Shown here: one piece after another, positions 17,813 to 26,628 of the stretch
Position numbering within the stretch: the first letter of the stretch is position 1
How the letters are laid out: the number at the start of each line of letters is the position of its first letter
Origin: Pelagadaptatus sp034112445
GTDB lineage: Bacteria > Pseudomonadota > Gammaproteobacteria > Pseudomonadales > Cellvibrionaceae
Assembly (NCBI GenBank): GCA_034112445.1
Contig: JAWUVI010000015.1
Coordinates: forward strand, 26,800 to 90,799
DNA length: 64,000 nucleotides
Reading direction: 5' to 3'
Notes under the pieces: generated by a model
What the model saw: the letters and a program-made list of their open reading frames with translations, nothing else
Database searches by the model: none
What the model was told of the DNA's origin: nothing
Program-made: the position numbers and the translations under genes

Positions 17813-18298
17813 ATGATTAAAAAAATGTTAGCCACGACAGCAATTGTCGCATCTGTAATATCAATGCCCAGTATGGCTGAAGGAAAACCCGGCACTGGCC
17901 CAAATCCATTCTCAGATTGTGGTATAGGTGCAGCGCTGTTTAAAAATAATATCGCCGCAACAATTTCCAATGTTATTTGGGATATTGGTACTACCGCGGT
18001 TACTTCCGCAACCGCGTCTCCAGAAACTTGCAGTGCTCCCGACGCAGTAGCGGCAGCATTTATTTTTGAAAGCCATGACAGCTTGATGGAAGAAGTTGCT
18101 CAAGGTTCTGGGCAGCATTTAACCTCTTTACTCAACATCCTTGACGTAAATGACATTGAACAAGCAAGTATTGTTAGTCAGGTCCGCGATGATATGACTT
18201 TATTTGTTTCTAGTGCAGCTTATATAGAAAGTACGCGTATAGAACGTGCAAAATCGTTTTATAGTAGTGTGATGAACGCCGTAGCAACACGAGCTTAA
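17813..18298 (+). CDS. DUF3015 family secreted protein
   Basis: It has 161 residues from ATG 17813, preceded by AAAGGGATATAAA. An upstream in-frame ATG at 17768 would put 15 residues before the signal peptide. The signal peptide MIKKMLATTAIVASVISMPSMAEG should give a periplasmic or exported protein. The mature part starts with GPNPFSDCGIGAALF and has a second cysteine in PETCSAP, probably a disulfide. The function of DUF3015 proteins is unknown. It is followed by a hairpin and then by a DUF4105 gene, an association I recall from other gammaproteobacteria but cannot verify here. Confidence 0.82.
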   Translation: MIKKMLATTAIVASVISMPSMAEGKPGTGPNPFSDCGIGAALFKNNIAATISNVIWDIGTTAVTSATASPETCSAPDAVAAAFIFESHDSLMEEVAQGSGQHLTSLLNILDVNDIEQASIVSQVRDDMTLFVSSAAYIESTRIERAKSFYSSVMNAVATRA

Positions 18299-18307
18299 TT
18301 ATCACAA

Positions 18308-18339
18308 ATTGAGAGGGGTAACTCTCTCAATGCTTTTTT
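18308..18339 (+). terminator. Terminator or attenuator between the DUF3015 and DUF4105 genes
   Basis: ATTGAGAG, loop GGGTAACT, CTCTCAAT, then GCTTTTTT. The 8-bp stem with T run looks like an intrinsic terminator. It lies 9 bp after the DUF3015 stop and 12 bp before the next start codon, so the DUF4105 gene would depend on read-through or an unseen promoter. Confidence 0.75.
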
Positions 18340-18351
18340 GTAAAAAACACT

Positions 18352-20214
18352 ATGCACTGTAAACCTTACCTTAAGCTGTTCTTATCGGCTTTTATTCTTA
18401 CGTTGTTTTCGCTAGGTGCTACCGCCAATCCATTAAAGCAAGAAGACAATTTACTGTTATTGTCGGAAAACCGAGTATGGAAATTATTACTGGGTTATAA
18501 CGCAGCAAAAAAAAGCAGCATTATCAGTAAGTCATTCTTTTTATCAGATTCCGGTGCAACCGATTTATTAGCTGAACTTAATCAGACAATAACTGCCTTT
18601 GGCTTACCTGTAATTGAGGCAAATAATCACGCCCAATGCCGATACCGTGGACGGTACGTGTGGCTACAAAAGAAAATATTATTAAGTGATTATGGGATCA
18701 AGGCAATAGAATGCCCTGACTACGATACTTTTTCTCAAAAGAAAAATCTCAAATCTGTAAGCCTCGTTTTTGCTACAGGATATTTAGGTAACCCTGCATC
18801 ATATTATGGTCATCTGTTATTTAAGATGAATAGTAAGTCTACAAAAGAGAATAACTTAAAGGATACCGCGATTAACTACGGAGCAAGGATTCCTCACAAT
18901 GAAAATATGCTGGCTTATATTTTCAATGGTGTTGTGGGTAATTATCCATCGACATTTACACCAAAGGAGTTTTACTTTCATCTGCATAATTACAGCGATG
19001 GAGAGCTACGTGACTTATGGGAGTACGAGTTAAATTTACCCGCTGACGCAACGGAGTTATTGGTGGCTCACGCGTGGGAAATGATCGGAGTGGAGCATAA
19101 TTATTATTTTTTAAATCGAAACTGTGCGTACAGAATGGCGGAGTTGATAGGGTTAGTATCAGATAAACCTATGACCAGGAATAATCTACCATGGGAGGCT
19201 CCACAATCTATTTTGCAAAGACTTAATAAAGCAAAACACAACAGCATAGCCATTATTGATAAAGTAAAATACATACCGTCTAGGCAAAGCCAACTATATC
19301 AGAAGTATATACAGCTAGACCCCACAGAAAAAAAATCAGTATCTACAAGTATCAATAATATTTACTCATTAAATCAACCAGAATTCGAAGATCAACAATA
19401 CAAAAGCCAAATTAAAATACTTGATACCTTACGTGATTATTATCGGTATTTAGTTCCGTTAGATGAGCTTCAATCTAATAAAAATTATAACGAAGTATTA
19501 AAAAAGCGGTTCTCAATAAAGTCGGGGGAAGCCGACTTTATTTATGGATCAAATAACACTCCACATCTAGGCCATAGCCCAAGCTATGTGTCGGCAGGTT
19601 TTACTTCTAGCATTGAGCATGGGGCTGGTTTTAATGTTCGCTTACGCCCTGCCTATTATGATCAACTCGATACGAGCTATGGGCATATACCCAATGCCTC
19701 TTTATCGATGCTCGATGTGGACATAACTCGTTACGACACTATGACACAAATAAATTTCATTGATTTTATCGCCATAGAAAATCTAAACACTAATCGCACT
19801 AAACTCCCTGGTGATAATGAGGGTGCCTGGAGCATATTGGTAGGCGCTCGAAAAACCAATAATCAATGCCGGAATTGCTTAGGTTATATTGCTGAAATGG
19901 GTAGAGGCTACAGCATAGGGAACATGCCAGACACATTGCTTTTTAGTGTCGTTGCCAAAATAGGCGCTCAATCAGAAAAAATTACATCCGATGCTTTTTA
20001 TGGCGGAATTGATTTTAAGGCCAACTTCCAATTAAGCAAAAAAACAAATACTTTGATTTCTATTAGCCAAAAAAATCATATAAGTTCAGGCACCAGTCAA
20101 ACTCATATCAACGCTTCTATGCGTTATGAATTGGGACGGAATTTAGATGTAAGACTCTCAATAGATAAAAATGTAGCCACTCAAACCGCACTTAATATTG
20201 GCTGGTATTGGTAG
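18352..20214 (+). CDS. DUF4105 (Lnb-like N-terminal) protein with predicted beta-barrel C-terminus
   Basis: It has 620 residues. The signal peptide (KLFLSAFILTLFSLGATA) is followed by the DUF4105 region (about 130-270), with YYGHLLFKM and LNRNCAYRMAELIG. The His and Cys in those motifs fit an NlpC/P60-like papain-fold active site, though no activity is proven for the family. The last 200 residues alternate polar and aromatic residues and end LNIGWYW, which fits an outer-membrane barrel with a terminal aromatic residue. No ribosome site is visible before ATG 18352, and a terminator-like hairpin sits immediately upstream. Confidence 0.78.
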   Translation: MHCKPYLKLFLSAFILTLFSLGATANPLKQEDNLLLLSENRVWKLLLGYNAAKKSSIISKSFFLSDSGATDLLAELNQTITAFGLPVIEANNHAQCRYRGRYVWLQKKILLSDYGIKAIECPDYDTFSQKKNLKSVSLVFATGYLGNPASYYGHLLFKMNSKSTKENNLKDTAINYGARIPHNENMLAYIFNGVVGNYPSTFTPKEFYFHLHNYSDGELRDLWEYELNLPADATELLVAHAWEMIGVEHNYYFLNRNCAYRMAELIGLVSDKPMTRNNLPWEAPQSILQRLNKAKHNSIAIIDKVKYIPSRQSQLYQKYIQLDPTEKKSVSTSINNIYSLNQPEFEDQQYKSQIKILDTLRDYYRYLVPLDELQSNKNYNEVLKKRFSIKSGEADFIYGSNNTPHLGHSPSYVSAGFTSSIEHGAGFNVRLRPAYYDQLDTSYGHIPNASLSMLDVDITRYDTMTQINFIDFIAIENLNTNRTKLPGDNEGAWSILVGARKTNNQCRNCLGYIAEMGRGYSIGNMPDTLLFSVVAKIGAQSEKITSDAFYGGIDFKANFQLSKKTNTLISISQKNHISSGTSQTHINASMRYELGRNLDVRLSIDKNVATQTALNIGWYW

Positions 20215-20333
20215 CGATACTAGTAACATAAAGACACCAATGCCTAAATGCCCAAATCAATTACTTCTTTTCAGTATCACCACTGCTCTTTTCGATATCA
20301 CCATAACTCTTAGAAGATCTATCACCAAAAAAG

Positions 20334-21095
20334 TTAGGTTCGCTGACGCACAGCCTCAAACAAACACACTCCGGTAGCAACCGAAACATTCAAACTGCTG
20401 ATCTCACCCGCCATTGGAATGTTAATCAAGCTGTCACAACCTTCACGAGTTAATCGACGCATACCTTTACCCTCAGCGCCCATCACTAATGCCAAACCGC
20501 CAGTTAAATCAGCCTGATAAACTGATTGCTCGGCTTCACCAGCAGTACCTATAACCCACACTCCTAGCTCTTGCATTTTTTTCAGCGTCCGCGACAAGTT
20601 AGTCACAGTAACGTAAGGCAGAACCTCAGCGGCACCACAGGCCACTTTACGCGATACTGGAGTGATACTGGCTGAGTTGTCTTTGGGAGCAATCACCGCG
20701 TGCACACCAGCCGCTTCGGCTGTACGTAAGCAGGCGCCTAAGTTGTGTGGATCAGTAATGCCATCGAGCACCAAAAAGAACGCAGGCCCTTTTAATGCTT
20801 CAATTGTTTTATAGAGAAATTGTTCATCATAAACATCACCAGGGAAACTGTACGCAGCCACGCCTTGATGATTGCCGTCGTCAGCAAGCTTATCCATTTC
20901 TTTGCGTGAAGCCTGACGAACTTTAATGTCATTTTGCTCTGCGCCATTTAAGATTTTTTGCAGACGCTGATCTTGTCGCCCTTGCAACACCAAAATTTCA
21001 TTGATTCGATGTGGTGCACTTTTCAATACAGCTTGCACCGAGTGCATCCCAAAAATAACTTCCAACTTTGCCAATTTAATTTCCTGCTTATTCAT
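20334..21095 (-). CDS. rlmB: 23S rRNA (guanosine-2251-2'-O)-methyltransferase
   Basis: SpoU-family (SPOUT) methyltransferase modifying G2251 in the peptidyl-transferase P loop. It has 253 residues: an N-terminal RNA-binding domain (IFGMHSVQAVLKSAPHRINE) and a C-terminal knotted domain with motif 1 (LDGITDPHNLGACLRTAEAAG), motif 2 (VMGAEGKGMRRLTRE) and motif 3 (IPMAGEISSLNVSVATGVCL). It is 85 bp downstream of rnr, the standard gammaproteobacterial pair, with a hairpin between them. Confidence 0.95.
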   Translation of the reverse strand: MNKQEIKLAKLEVIFGMHSVQAVLKSAPHRINEILVLQGRQDQRLQKILNGAEQNDIKVRQASRKEMDKLADDGNHQGVAAYSFPGDVYDEQFLYKTIEALKGPAFFLVLDGITDPHNLGACLRTAEAAGVHAVIAPKDNSASITPVSRKVACGAAEVLPYVTVTNLSRTLKKMQELGVWVIGTAGEAEQSVYQADLTGGLALVMGAEGKGMRRLTREGCDSLINIPMAGEISSLNVSVATGVCLFEAVRQRT

Positions 21096-21103
21096 GCGGT
21101 AAA

Positions 21104-21135
21104 AATAAAGCCGCCTTTTCGAAGACGGCTTTATT
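21104..21135 (-). terminator. Hairpin between rnr and rlmB
   Basis: On the minus strand AATAAAGCCG and CGGCTTTATT pair around a 12-base loop, followed by only TTT then ACC. The stem is good and the T run short. It probably attenuates rather than ends transcription before rlmB, whose start codon is 9 bp beyond. Confidence 0.6.
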
Positions 21136-21180
21136 ATATATTGCCAGGCCAGTTCAATAACTCACGATACCTAGACTGGC

Positions 21181-23820
21181 TTATTTTTTCTTATTACCCA
21201 TCAAACCTTTTTTAATTGCGGCAGCAGTTTTACTCAAGAAGGACTTCGCCTTGGGCTTACTTACCTCATTATTTTGCGCAGGTTTTTGAACACGTTCTGC
21301 GTTTTTAGCTTTTACTGGTTTTTTTGTTTTAGCCGGACGATTAGGTTTTTCGGCAGAGTGCGATTTATTCTGTTTGCCTTTCGCCGCTTTAGCCGAAGGT
21401 TTTCTGGTTCTTTTCCCGGGGCCTTTTCCGGATGTTTTTTCAGGTTTGCCAGAAGGGCCTTTGCGTTTTTTCTCTTGCTGTTTTTCATCAGCAATCATTT
21501 TTGTTGCCGGACTGCCTTTCTTGCGTTTCTTTTTCGTCGCTTCATTACGTTTAGAAGCGATTTTGCCATTACTATCGATCGGCTGAAAATCGACTTTACG
21601 ATCGTCTAGATTAACCTGCGCCACACGCACGTTAATCTCATCGCCTAAGCGATATACCATGCCACTTTTCTCACCGACCAAACGATGTTGCGCATCTTCA
21701 TGATGATAATAATCATGGGGTAAATTGGTGATATGAATTAAACCCTCAACATACAGATCTTTCAGTTCGACAAACAATCCAAAGCTCGTCACTGCGCTGA
21801 TAATGCCAGGGAAATCGTCGCCAACATGATCCTGTAAATATTCACATTTAAGCCAACTCACCACATCGCGCGTAGCTTCATCCGCACGTCGCTCTGTCAT
21901 TGAGCACTGCTCACCAATAGACAAGATGTGAGCCATGTCATAGGGGTAAATAGCCCCCTTCTTCAAAACTTTAGAGCCTTCAACACGCTTAACTAAATTG
22001 CTTTCAATGTCAGAGCGAACAATATGTCGAATAGCTCGATGCACTAATAAGTCAGGGTAACGGCGGATTGGCGAAGTGAAATGCGCATAAGCGCCATAGC
22101 CCAAACCAAAATGACCTTTGTTATCAGGCTGATATACAGCCTGACTTAAGCTGCGCAACATAACGGTTTGAATCAAACTACGATCAGGCCGGTCATCTAG
22201 AGATTGTAATAAGTCTTGATAATCTGACGGCTTCGGTTCGTCGCCACCTTGCAAGCCCATACCCAACTCACCAAGGAAAGTACGCAATTTTTCTAAGCGT
22301 TCACTACGGGGTCCTTCGTGTACGCGAAATAAAGACGGCAGTTCATGCTGCTCAAGAAAACGTGCTGCGCAGACATTGGCGCACAACATACATTCTTCAA
22401 TCAGTTTGTGCGCATCATTGCGAACCACCGGAATAATTTTTTCAATTTTTCGCTGCTCATCAAAAACAATGCGCGTTTCTACCGTATCAAAATCGATAGC
22501 GCCACGCTCAGTTCTGGCCTTACGTAACTCACCATATAAATTATGTAACTCATCAACGTGTGACACGACTTCAGAATACTGTTCCCTAACATCACTACCA
22601 TCTTGATTATTTTCTTCAAGCATTTGGCCAACAAGGGTGTAGGTCAGGCGTGCATGAGAATGAATAATACCCTCATAGAACTTGTACCCATTAACCTTAC
22701 CGTCGGCTGATATAGTCATTTCACAAACCATACACAAGCGATCTACCTTGGGATTTAATGAGCACAAACCATTTGATAAAGCTTCGGGCAGCATTGGCAC
22801 AACAAAGTCTGGGAAGTAAACCGAATTACCTCGCACTAAGGCTTCTTGGTCTAGAGACGAGTCCACAGGGACATAGTGGGACACATCGGCAATGGCAACA
22901 TACAAACGCCAGCCACCATCTTGTTGTGGTTCACAATACACAGCATCGTCAAAGTCACGTGCGTCTTCACCATCAATAGTAACAAACGGTAATTTGCGCA
23001 GATCAATACGATTTTTCTTGTCATCTTCATCGACCTGAGTAGGAAGATTGGCCGCTTCGGCCTGAACATTGTTAGGCCACAAGTTAGGGATGGCATGAGC
23101 ACGTATTGCTACGTCAATTTCCATACCTGGCGCCAAATGATCACCCAAGACCTCAATAACTTGACCTACCGGCGGGTTGTTACGACCAGGTTGCTGCAAT
23201 ATTTCAACAACCACAAACTGCTCACGTGTCGCTCCAGCAATAGAGCCTTCCGCTAAAATAATATCGTGACTTAAACGGGGATTATCGGGACGAACAAAAT
23301 AAACGCCACTTTCATGAAATAACCGACCAACAATCTGATTGGTTTTATGGGCCAGAACTTCAACAATATTCGCTTCACGACGACCACGCACATCGCGAGT
23401 CATTTTACGTACAAGGACTTCATCCCCATCAAACACTTTACGCATCTGGCGAAACGAGAGGTACAAATCACCACTGCTATCGGCAGGAATGAAAAAACCA
23501 AAACCATCTTTGTGCCCTTGAACTCGACCACGCAACAAATCCATCTTATCCAACAAGCCATAGCCGCTACGGCGGTTGCTCACTAACTGCCCATCTCTGG
23601 ACATGGCTATTAAACGTCGGCGTAAAGCTTCAATAGATTCTTCATTAGTGAGCTCTAAAACGTCACACAATGATTCGTGAGTCATAGGTCCTGCCGACTG
23701 CGCCAGCACTTCCATTATGTACTCACGACTAGGAATAGGATTTTCGTATTTTGTTGCTTCCCGAGCTTGATGCGGGTCATTTTTAGACGATGACTTTTTC
23801 GGGGGATTTGTTTTTACCAA
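21181..23820 (-). CDS. rnr: Ribonuclease R
   Basis: Processive 3'-5' exoribonuclease that degrades structured RNA. It has 879 residues. An N-terminal basic segment leads to KYENPIPSREYIMEVL and a winged-helix domain, then cold-shock domains, the RNB catalytic domain with the acidic cluster DGEDARDFDDAVYCE, an S1 domain (FPGIISAVTSFGLFVELKD) and a very Lys/Pro/Ala-rich tail from about residue 760. The only in-frame start upstream of the conserved region is TTG 23820 (AGGT six bases upstream), because a TAA lies six codons further up. The basic tail is long for the family. Confidence 0.95.
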   Translation of the reverse strand: MVKTNPPKKSSSKNDPHQAREATKYENPIPSREYIMEVLAQSAGPMTHESLCDVLELTNEESIEALRRRLIAMSRDGQLVSNRRSGYGLLDKMDLLRGRVQGHKDGFGFFIPADSSGDLYLSFRQMRKVFDGDEVLVRKMTRDVRGRREANIVEVLAHKTNQIVGRLFHESGVYFVRPDNPRLSHDIILAEGSIAGATREQFVVVEILQQPGRNNPPVGQVIEVLGDHLAPGMEIDVAIRAHAIPNLWPNNVQAEAANLPTQVDEDDKKNRIDLRKLPFVTIDGEDARDFDDAVYCEPQQDGGWRLYVAIADVSHYVPVDSSLDQEALVRGNSVYFPDFVVPMLPEALSNGLCSLNPKVDRLCMVCEMTISADGKVNGYKFYEGIIHSHARLTYTLVGQMLEENNQDGSDVREQYSEVVSHVDELHNLYGELRKARTERGAIDFDTVETRIVFDEQRKIEKIIPVVRNDAHKLIEECMLCANVCAARFLEQHELPSLFRVHEGPRSERLEKLRTFLGELGMGLQGGDEPKPSDYQDLLQSLDDRPDRSLIQTVMLRSLSQAVYQPDNKGHFGLGYGAYAHFTSPIRRYPDLLVHRAIRHIVRSDIESNLVKRVEGSKVLKKGAIYPYDMAHILSIGEQCSMTERRADEATRDVVSWLKCEYLQDHVGDDFPGIISAVTSFGLFVELKDLYVEGLIHITNLPHDYYHHEDAQHRLVGEKSGMVYRLGDEINVRVAQVNLDDRKVDFQPIDSNGKIASKRNEATKKKRKKGSPATKMIADEKQQEKKRKGPSGKPEKTSGKGPGKRTRKPSAKAAKGKQNKSHSAEKPNRPAKTKKPVKAKNAERVQKPAQNNEVSKPKAKSFLSKTAAAIKKGLMGNKKK

Positions 23821-23893
23821 GAGGTTACCTGCAGATTAAAAAAATATACCGCAACTATAACCGAAAAGGACTGGTAGCGCCCACCAAATGCGC

Positions 23894-25873
23894 TTATTTA
23901 ACGTTCATAATGCCCGCTAAAACGCCCAATATACGTTCAATATCAACTGGCTTTTCGATGAACGCCTCAAAACCATGGGTTTTAAAATTACTGGCGTTTA
24001 TATACTCACTGTATCCCGACACGGCTATAGCTTTCGCATCGCGATATTTTTGTTTAATTTGGCGATTAACCTCAATGCCATCAACTCGTGGCATAGTTAT
24101 GTCCAGCAGGTAAACATCCGCTTTAACAGATCCCATTTCTAGGTCATGAAGAAACTCAGGAGAACTATGGTAAGTCGTAATTTCAATCCCATACGAAGAG
24201 AAAAAATCATTAAAAAACTCAAGAATATCAATTTCATCATCGACAATAACAACATGTAAGCCCTTAAGAGAGGCAGGTTCTTTACTCGGCGGTACAACGT
24301 TGCTCTTGAGTTTCTTCCCCTCTACCAAAGGCAAATAAATTGAAAAGACAGTGCCACTGCCAACATTACTTTTAACGACTATATGGCCGCCCGCACCATG
24401 CACCAATCCATGGATTACAGCCAACCCCATACCAGAACCTTTACCCGTACCTTTAGTCGAATAAAAGGGCTGAAATATACTCGACAACTTAAAAGTATCA
24501 ATACCGTAGCCATTATCCATAACCGATATTTCTGCATAGTCGCCGGTAATTTTAGATAAGCAGGAGGTGCACGATTCATCACTTAGAGTCACTTGATTGA
24601 CAAAAATTAATATATGGCCTTTTTGGTCAATGGCGTCTTTAGCGTTAAGGCAGAGATTCATTAAAATTTGGTCCATAGATGAATTTGCAATAAATACGGA
24701 CACATTCTCTTCGAAATATTTCACCTCCATATCCACCGTGGCTGGCAGCAATGGATGCAATAACTTTAAGAACTCTGGAATTCTGGCCGACAAATTAATA
24801 TGAACCATTTCTTCCGAACTGCCGCGAGAAAACGCCAGCATTTTTTCTACAAGAGACTTAGCTCGTAAACTAGAGGATTCAATGTTTTTTAAGTAATTAA
24901 GTAAGCGCTTATCGTCACTCTCTTGATATTGCAGTTGCAGTAATTGCGCATAACCGAGCGATACCGCCAAAATATTATTGAAGTCGTGTGCTATTCCTCC
25001 GACAGCCAAACCAATCGCTTCCATTTTTTGCATTTGGATCATGTTTTTTTCAAGTGATTTTTGTTTCACTTCGGTTACTCGTTTTTCAGTAATATCGGTA
25101 CGGATAGCCATATACCGATCAACCTTGCCCTGCTCATTTATGTGCGGAACAATCGTAGTATCAAGCCAATAAATCTCTCCCGTTTTTTTCCTATTGCAAA
25201 TGTCGCCTCTAAAAACATTACCCGATGAAATCGTCTCCCAGAAATTTTTCCAAAATTGGTCGTCATGCATACCAGAATTAGTTATCCGGTGATTAGCGCC
25301 AGACAGCTCGTCTACTGTGTAACCTGATGTTTTTTGAAAGGCTTCATTGCAATAAATAATCTTGCCCGCAAGATCCCCCGCACTGACTATGGAATGATGA
25401 TCAAATGCATCGGTTAAATATTCCAACTCATTCTTTTGTAGTACAGCTTCATCAATCAATGCTTTATGAGCCGATATATCCTGAATAATCCCCTCTAGAT
25501 AGCCCTGCTCTCCATCTTTATTTTTTACCACATGGCCCATCGTTCTTACCCAAACCCGATTACCTTTAGCGGTAATCAAACGGCATTCAATATCATAATC
25601 AACCCCGTCTTTTAGGGCTCTATCGATGGCTTCCGTAATGGCTTTTTCACCAGGTTCTATAGAATCATAAAAATCAATTGCCGTTTCCAAAGTGGGAATA
25701 AAATCAGGTTCCACCCCATGAATAGCATGTGCTGCTCCAGCCCACACAACCTTATTAGAAGGAAAATAAAGTCTCCACAAACCTATAGATAGCCGCTCAG
25801 CCAAATACATGCTGAGCAGATCATCCATACCTTTTTTTTGCGAACCCTCTAAATCACTCGACTTTGCGCTCAA
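23894..25873 (-). CDS. PAS-PAS hybrid histidine kinase with C-terminal receiver
   Basis: It has 659 residues from TTG 25873 (GAGG six bases upstream; ATG 25828 is an alternative). There is no membrane segment, so it is cytoplasmic. PAS 1 (about 25-135, WAGAAHAIHGVEPDF) is followed by PAS 2 (about 155-265, AGKIIYCNEAFQKTSGY). The dimerisation helix has the phospho-accepting His in GGIAHDFNNILA. The ATPase domain has the N box NLCLNAKDA and G boxes DNGYGID and GTGKGSGMGLAV. A receiver domain (HVVIVDDEIDILE, Asp in LLDITMP) completes it. It is divergent from the HTH-receiver and EAL-receiver genes, so it probably phosphorylates one or both. The ligand is unknown. Confidence 0.92.
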   Translation of the reverse strand: MSAKSSDLEGSQKKGMDDLLSMYLAERLSIGLWRLYFPSNKVVWAGAAHAIHGVEPDFIPTLETAIDFYDSIEPGEKAITEAIDRALKDGVDYDIECRLITAKGNRVWVRTMGHVVKNKDGEQGYLEGIIQDISAHKALIDEAVLQKNELEYLTDAFDHHSIVSAGDLAGKIIYCNEAFQKTSGYTVDELSGANHRITNSGMHDDQFWKNFWETISSGNVFRGDICNRKKTGEIYWLDTTIVPHINEQGKVDRYMAIRTDITEKRVTEVKQKSLEKNMIQMQKMEAIGLAVGGIAHDFNNILAVSLGYAQLLQLQYQESDDKRLLNYLKNIESSSLRAKSLVEKMLAFSRGSSEEMVHINLSARIPEFLKLLHPLLPATVDMEVKYFEENVSVFIANSSMDQILMNLCLNAKDAIDQKGHILIFVNQVTLSDESCTSCLSKITGDYAEISVMDNGYGIDTFKLSSIFQPFYSTKGTGKGSGMGLAVIHGLVHGAGGHIVVKSNVGSGTVFSIYLPLVEGKKLKSNVVPPSKEPASLKGLHVVIVDDEIDILEFFNDFFSSYGIEITTYHSSPEFLHDLEMGSVKADVYLLDITMPRVDGIEVNRQIKQKYRDAKAIAVSGYSEYINASNFKTHGFEAFIEKPVDIERILGVLAGIMNVK

Positions 25874-25918
25874 CTAACACCTCTATACAGACAAATTCAA
25901 ACCATGAACTAAAAAATT

Positions 25919-25930
25919 AATATCGATATT
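25919..25930. promoter_or_regulatory. Palindrome AATATCGATATT upstream of the hybrid kinase
   Basis: A perfect 12-bp palindrome 46 bp upstream of the kinase start. Its core TATCGATA recurs at the far end of the same 138-bp intergenic region, next to the divergent HTH-receiver gene, so the two could be operators for that protein. The pairing with this regulator is inference. Confidence 0.5.
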
Positions 25931-25981
25931 ATCGCTTCAAACTGGATTAAAACAAAAAAGTAGACCTATAATTAGCGTTCA

Positions 25982-26000
25982 ATATCGTTTTTATCGATAT
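25982..26000. promoter_or_regulatory. Inverted repeat ATATCG-N7-CGATAT upstream of the HTH-receiver gene
   Basis: ATATCG (25982-25987) and CGATAT (25995-26000) are inverted around seven bases; the right half also forms TATCGATA (25992-25999). It lies 12 bp before the start codon, overlapping the AAGGGC ribosome site. Binding there would repress translation or transcription of the regulator itself. Confidence 0.5.
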
Positions 26001-26011
26001 AAGGGCAAACA

Positions 26012-26626
26012 ATGGCCACTCATCTCGACACAGCATGGCTCAAGCCTGCCGAAGTCGCTGCCTATTTTAAAGTTTCTCCTATTACCATTAGGAGTTGGGC
26101 ACAAAAAGGCATCATAACCGCCAGCAAAACGCCGGGCGGTCACCGACGCTATTCTCTTGAAGAAGTAGAAAGACTTGCCTCACGGAAAACGGAAATCGAT
26201 ATAAGTGTCCCTGACAGTCATCAAAAGTCCATTTTAATTGTTGACGACGACACTCAGGTTGCAGGAATGCTTGGGGCTCAAATTCAGCATCACTTTAGCG
26301 ATATAAAAATACTGTATGCCACAGATGGCTTTGAAGCCGGTGCATTAGTTACTCAAAACATGCCCGATTTAATATTTCTAGACATTATGATGCCCGGGAT
26401 TAAAGGCGACGCGATATGCCGATACCTGAAAAAAAACACCTATACATCCCACATTCCCGTCATAGGCATAACCGGATACTCATCAAATGAAAATATGTCT
26501 TTGATGCAGCAAGCTGGAGTTGAACGGATCATAACCAAACCCTTCGACATGAAGGAAATTATCGATATAGTCCAAGAGAAAATTACGTGCTATAGCCAAA
26601 CAACAGATCGAATGAACAAGGATTGA
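26012..26626 (+). CDS. Response regulator with N-terminal MerR/excisionase-type HTH
   Basis: It has 204 residues in an inverted layout. The DNA-binding domain is N-terminal (about 8-55, WLKPAEVAAYFKVSPITIRS, then TPGGHRRYSLEEVERL, the MerR/excisionase helix-turn-wing). The receiver is C-terminal (about 72-190: ILIVDDDTQVAG, phospho-acceptor Asp in LIFLDIMMPG, Thr in GITGYS, Lys in ITKPFD). Most response regulators have the opposite order. All receiver residues needed for phosphorylation are present. It starts 138 bp from the divergent hybrid kinase and ends 2 bp before the EAL-receiver gene, so the two plus-strand genes are almost certainly cotranscribed. Confidence 0.9.
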   Translation: MATHLDTAWLKPAEVAAYFKVSPITIRSWAQKGIITASKTPGGHRRYSLEEVERLASRKTEIDISVPDSHQKSILIVDDDTQVAGMLGAQIQHHFSDIKILYATDGFEAGALVTQNMPDLIFLDIMMPGIKGDAICRYLKKNTYTSHIPVIGITGYSSNENMSLMQQAGVERIITKPFDMKEIIDIVQEKITCYSQTTDRMNKD

Positions 26627-26628
26627 CA

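Noticed and set aside
20217..20333. Three spaced TATCACCA copies after the DUF4105 gene
   Set aside because: Three short matches in about 65 bp of AT-rich sequence, irregularly spaced; too weak to call a repeat or operator set.
21274..21609. Phe/Arg-rich ORFs opposite the rnr tail
   Set aside because: They are complements of the Lys/Ala/Pro-rich RNase R tail and have no independent coding evidence.
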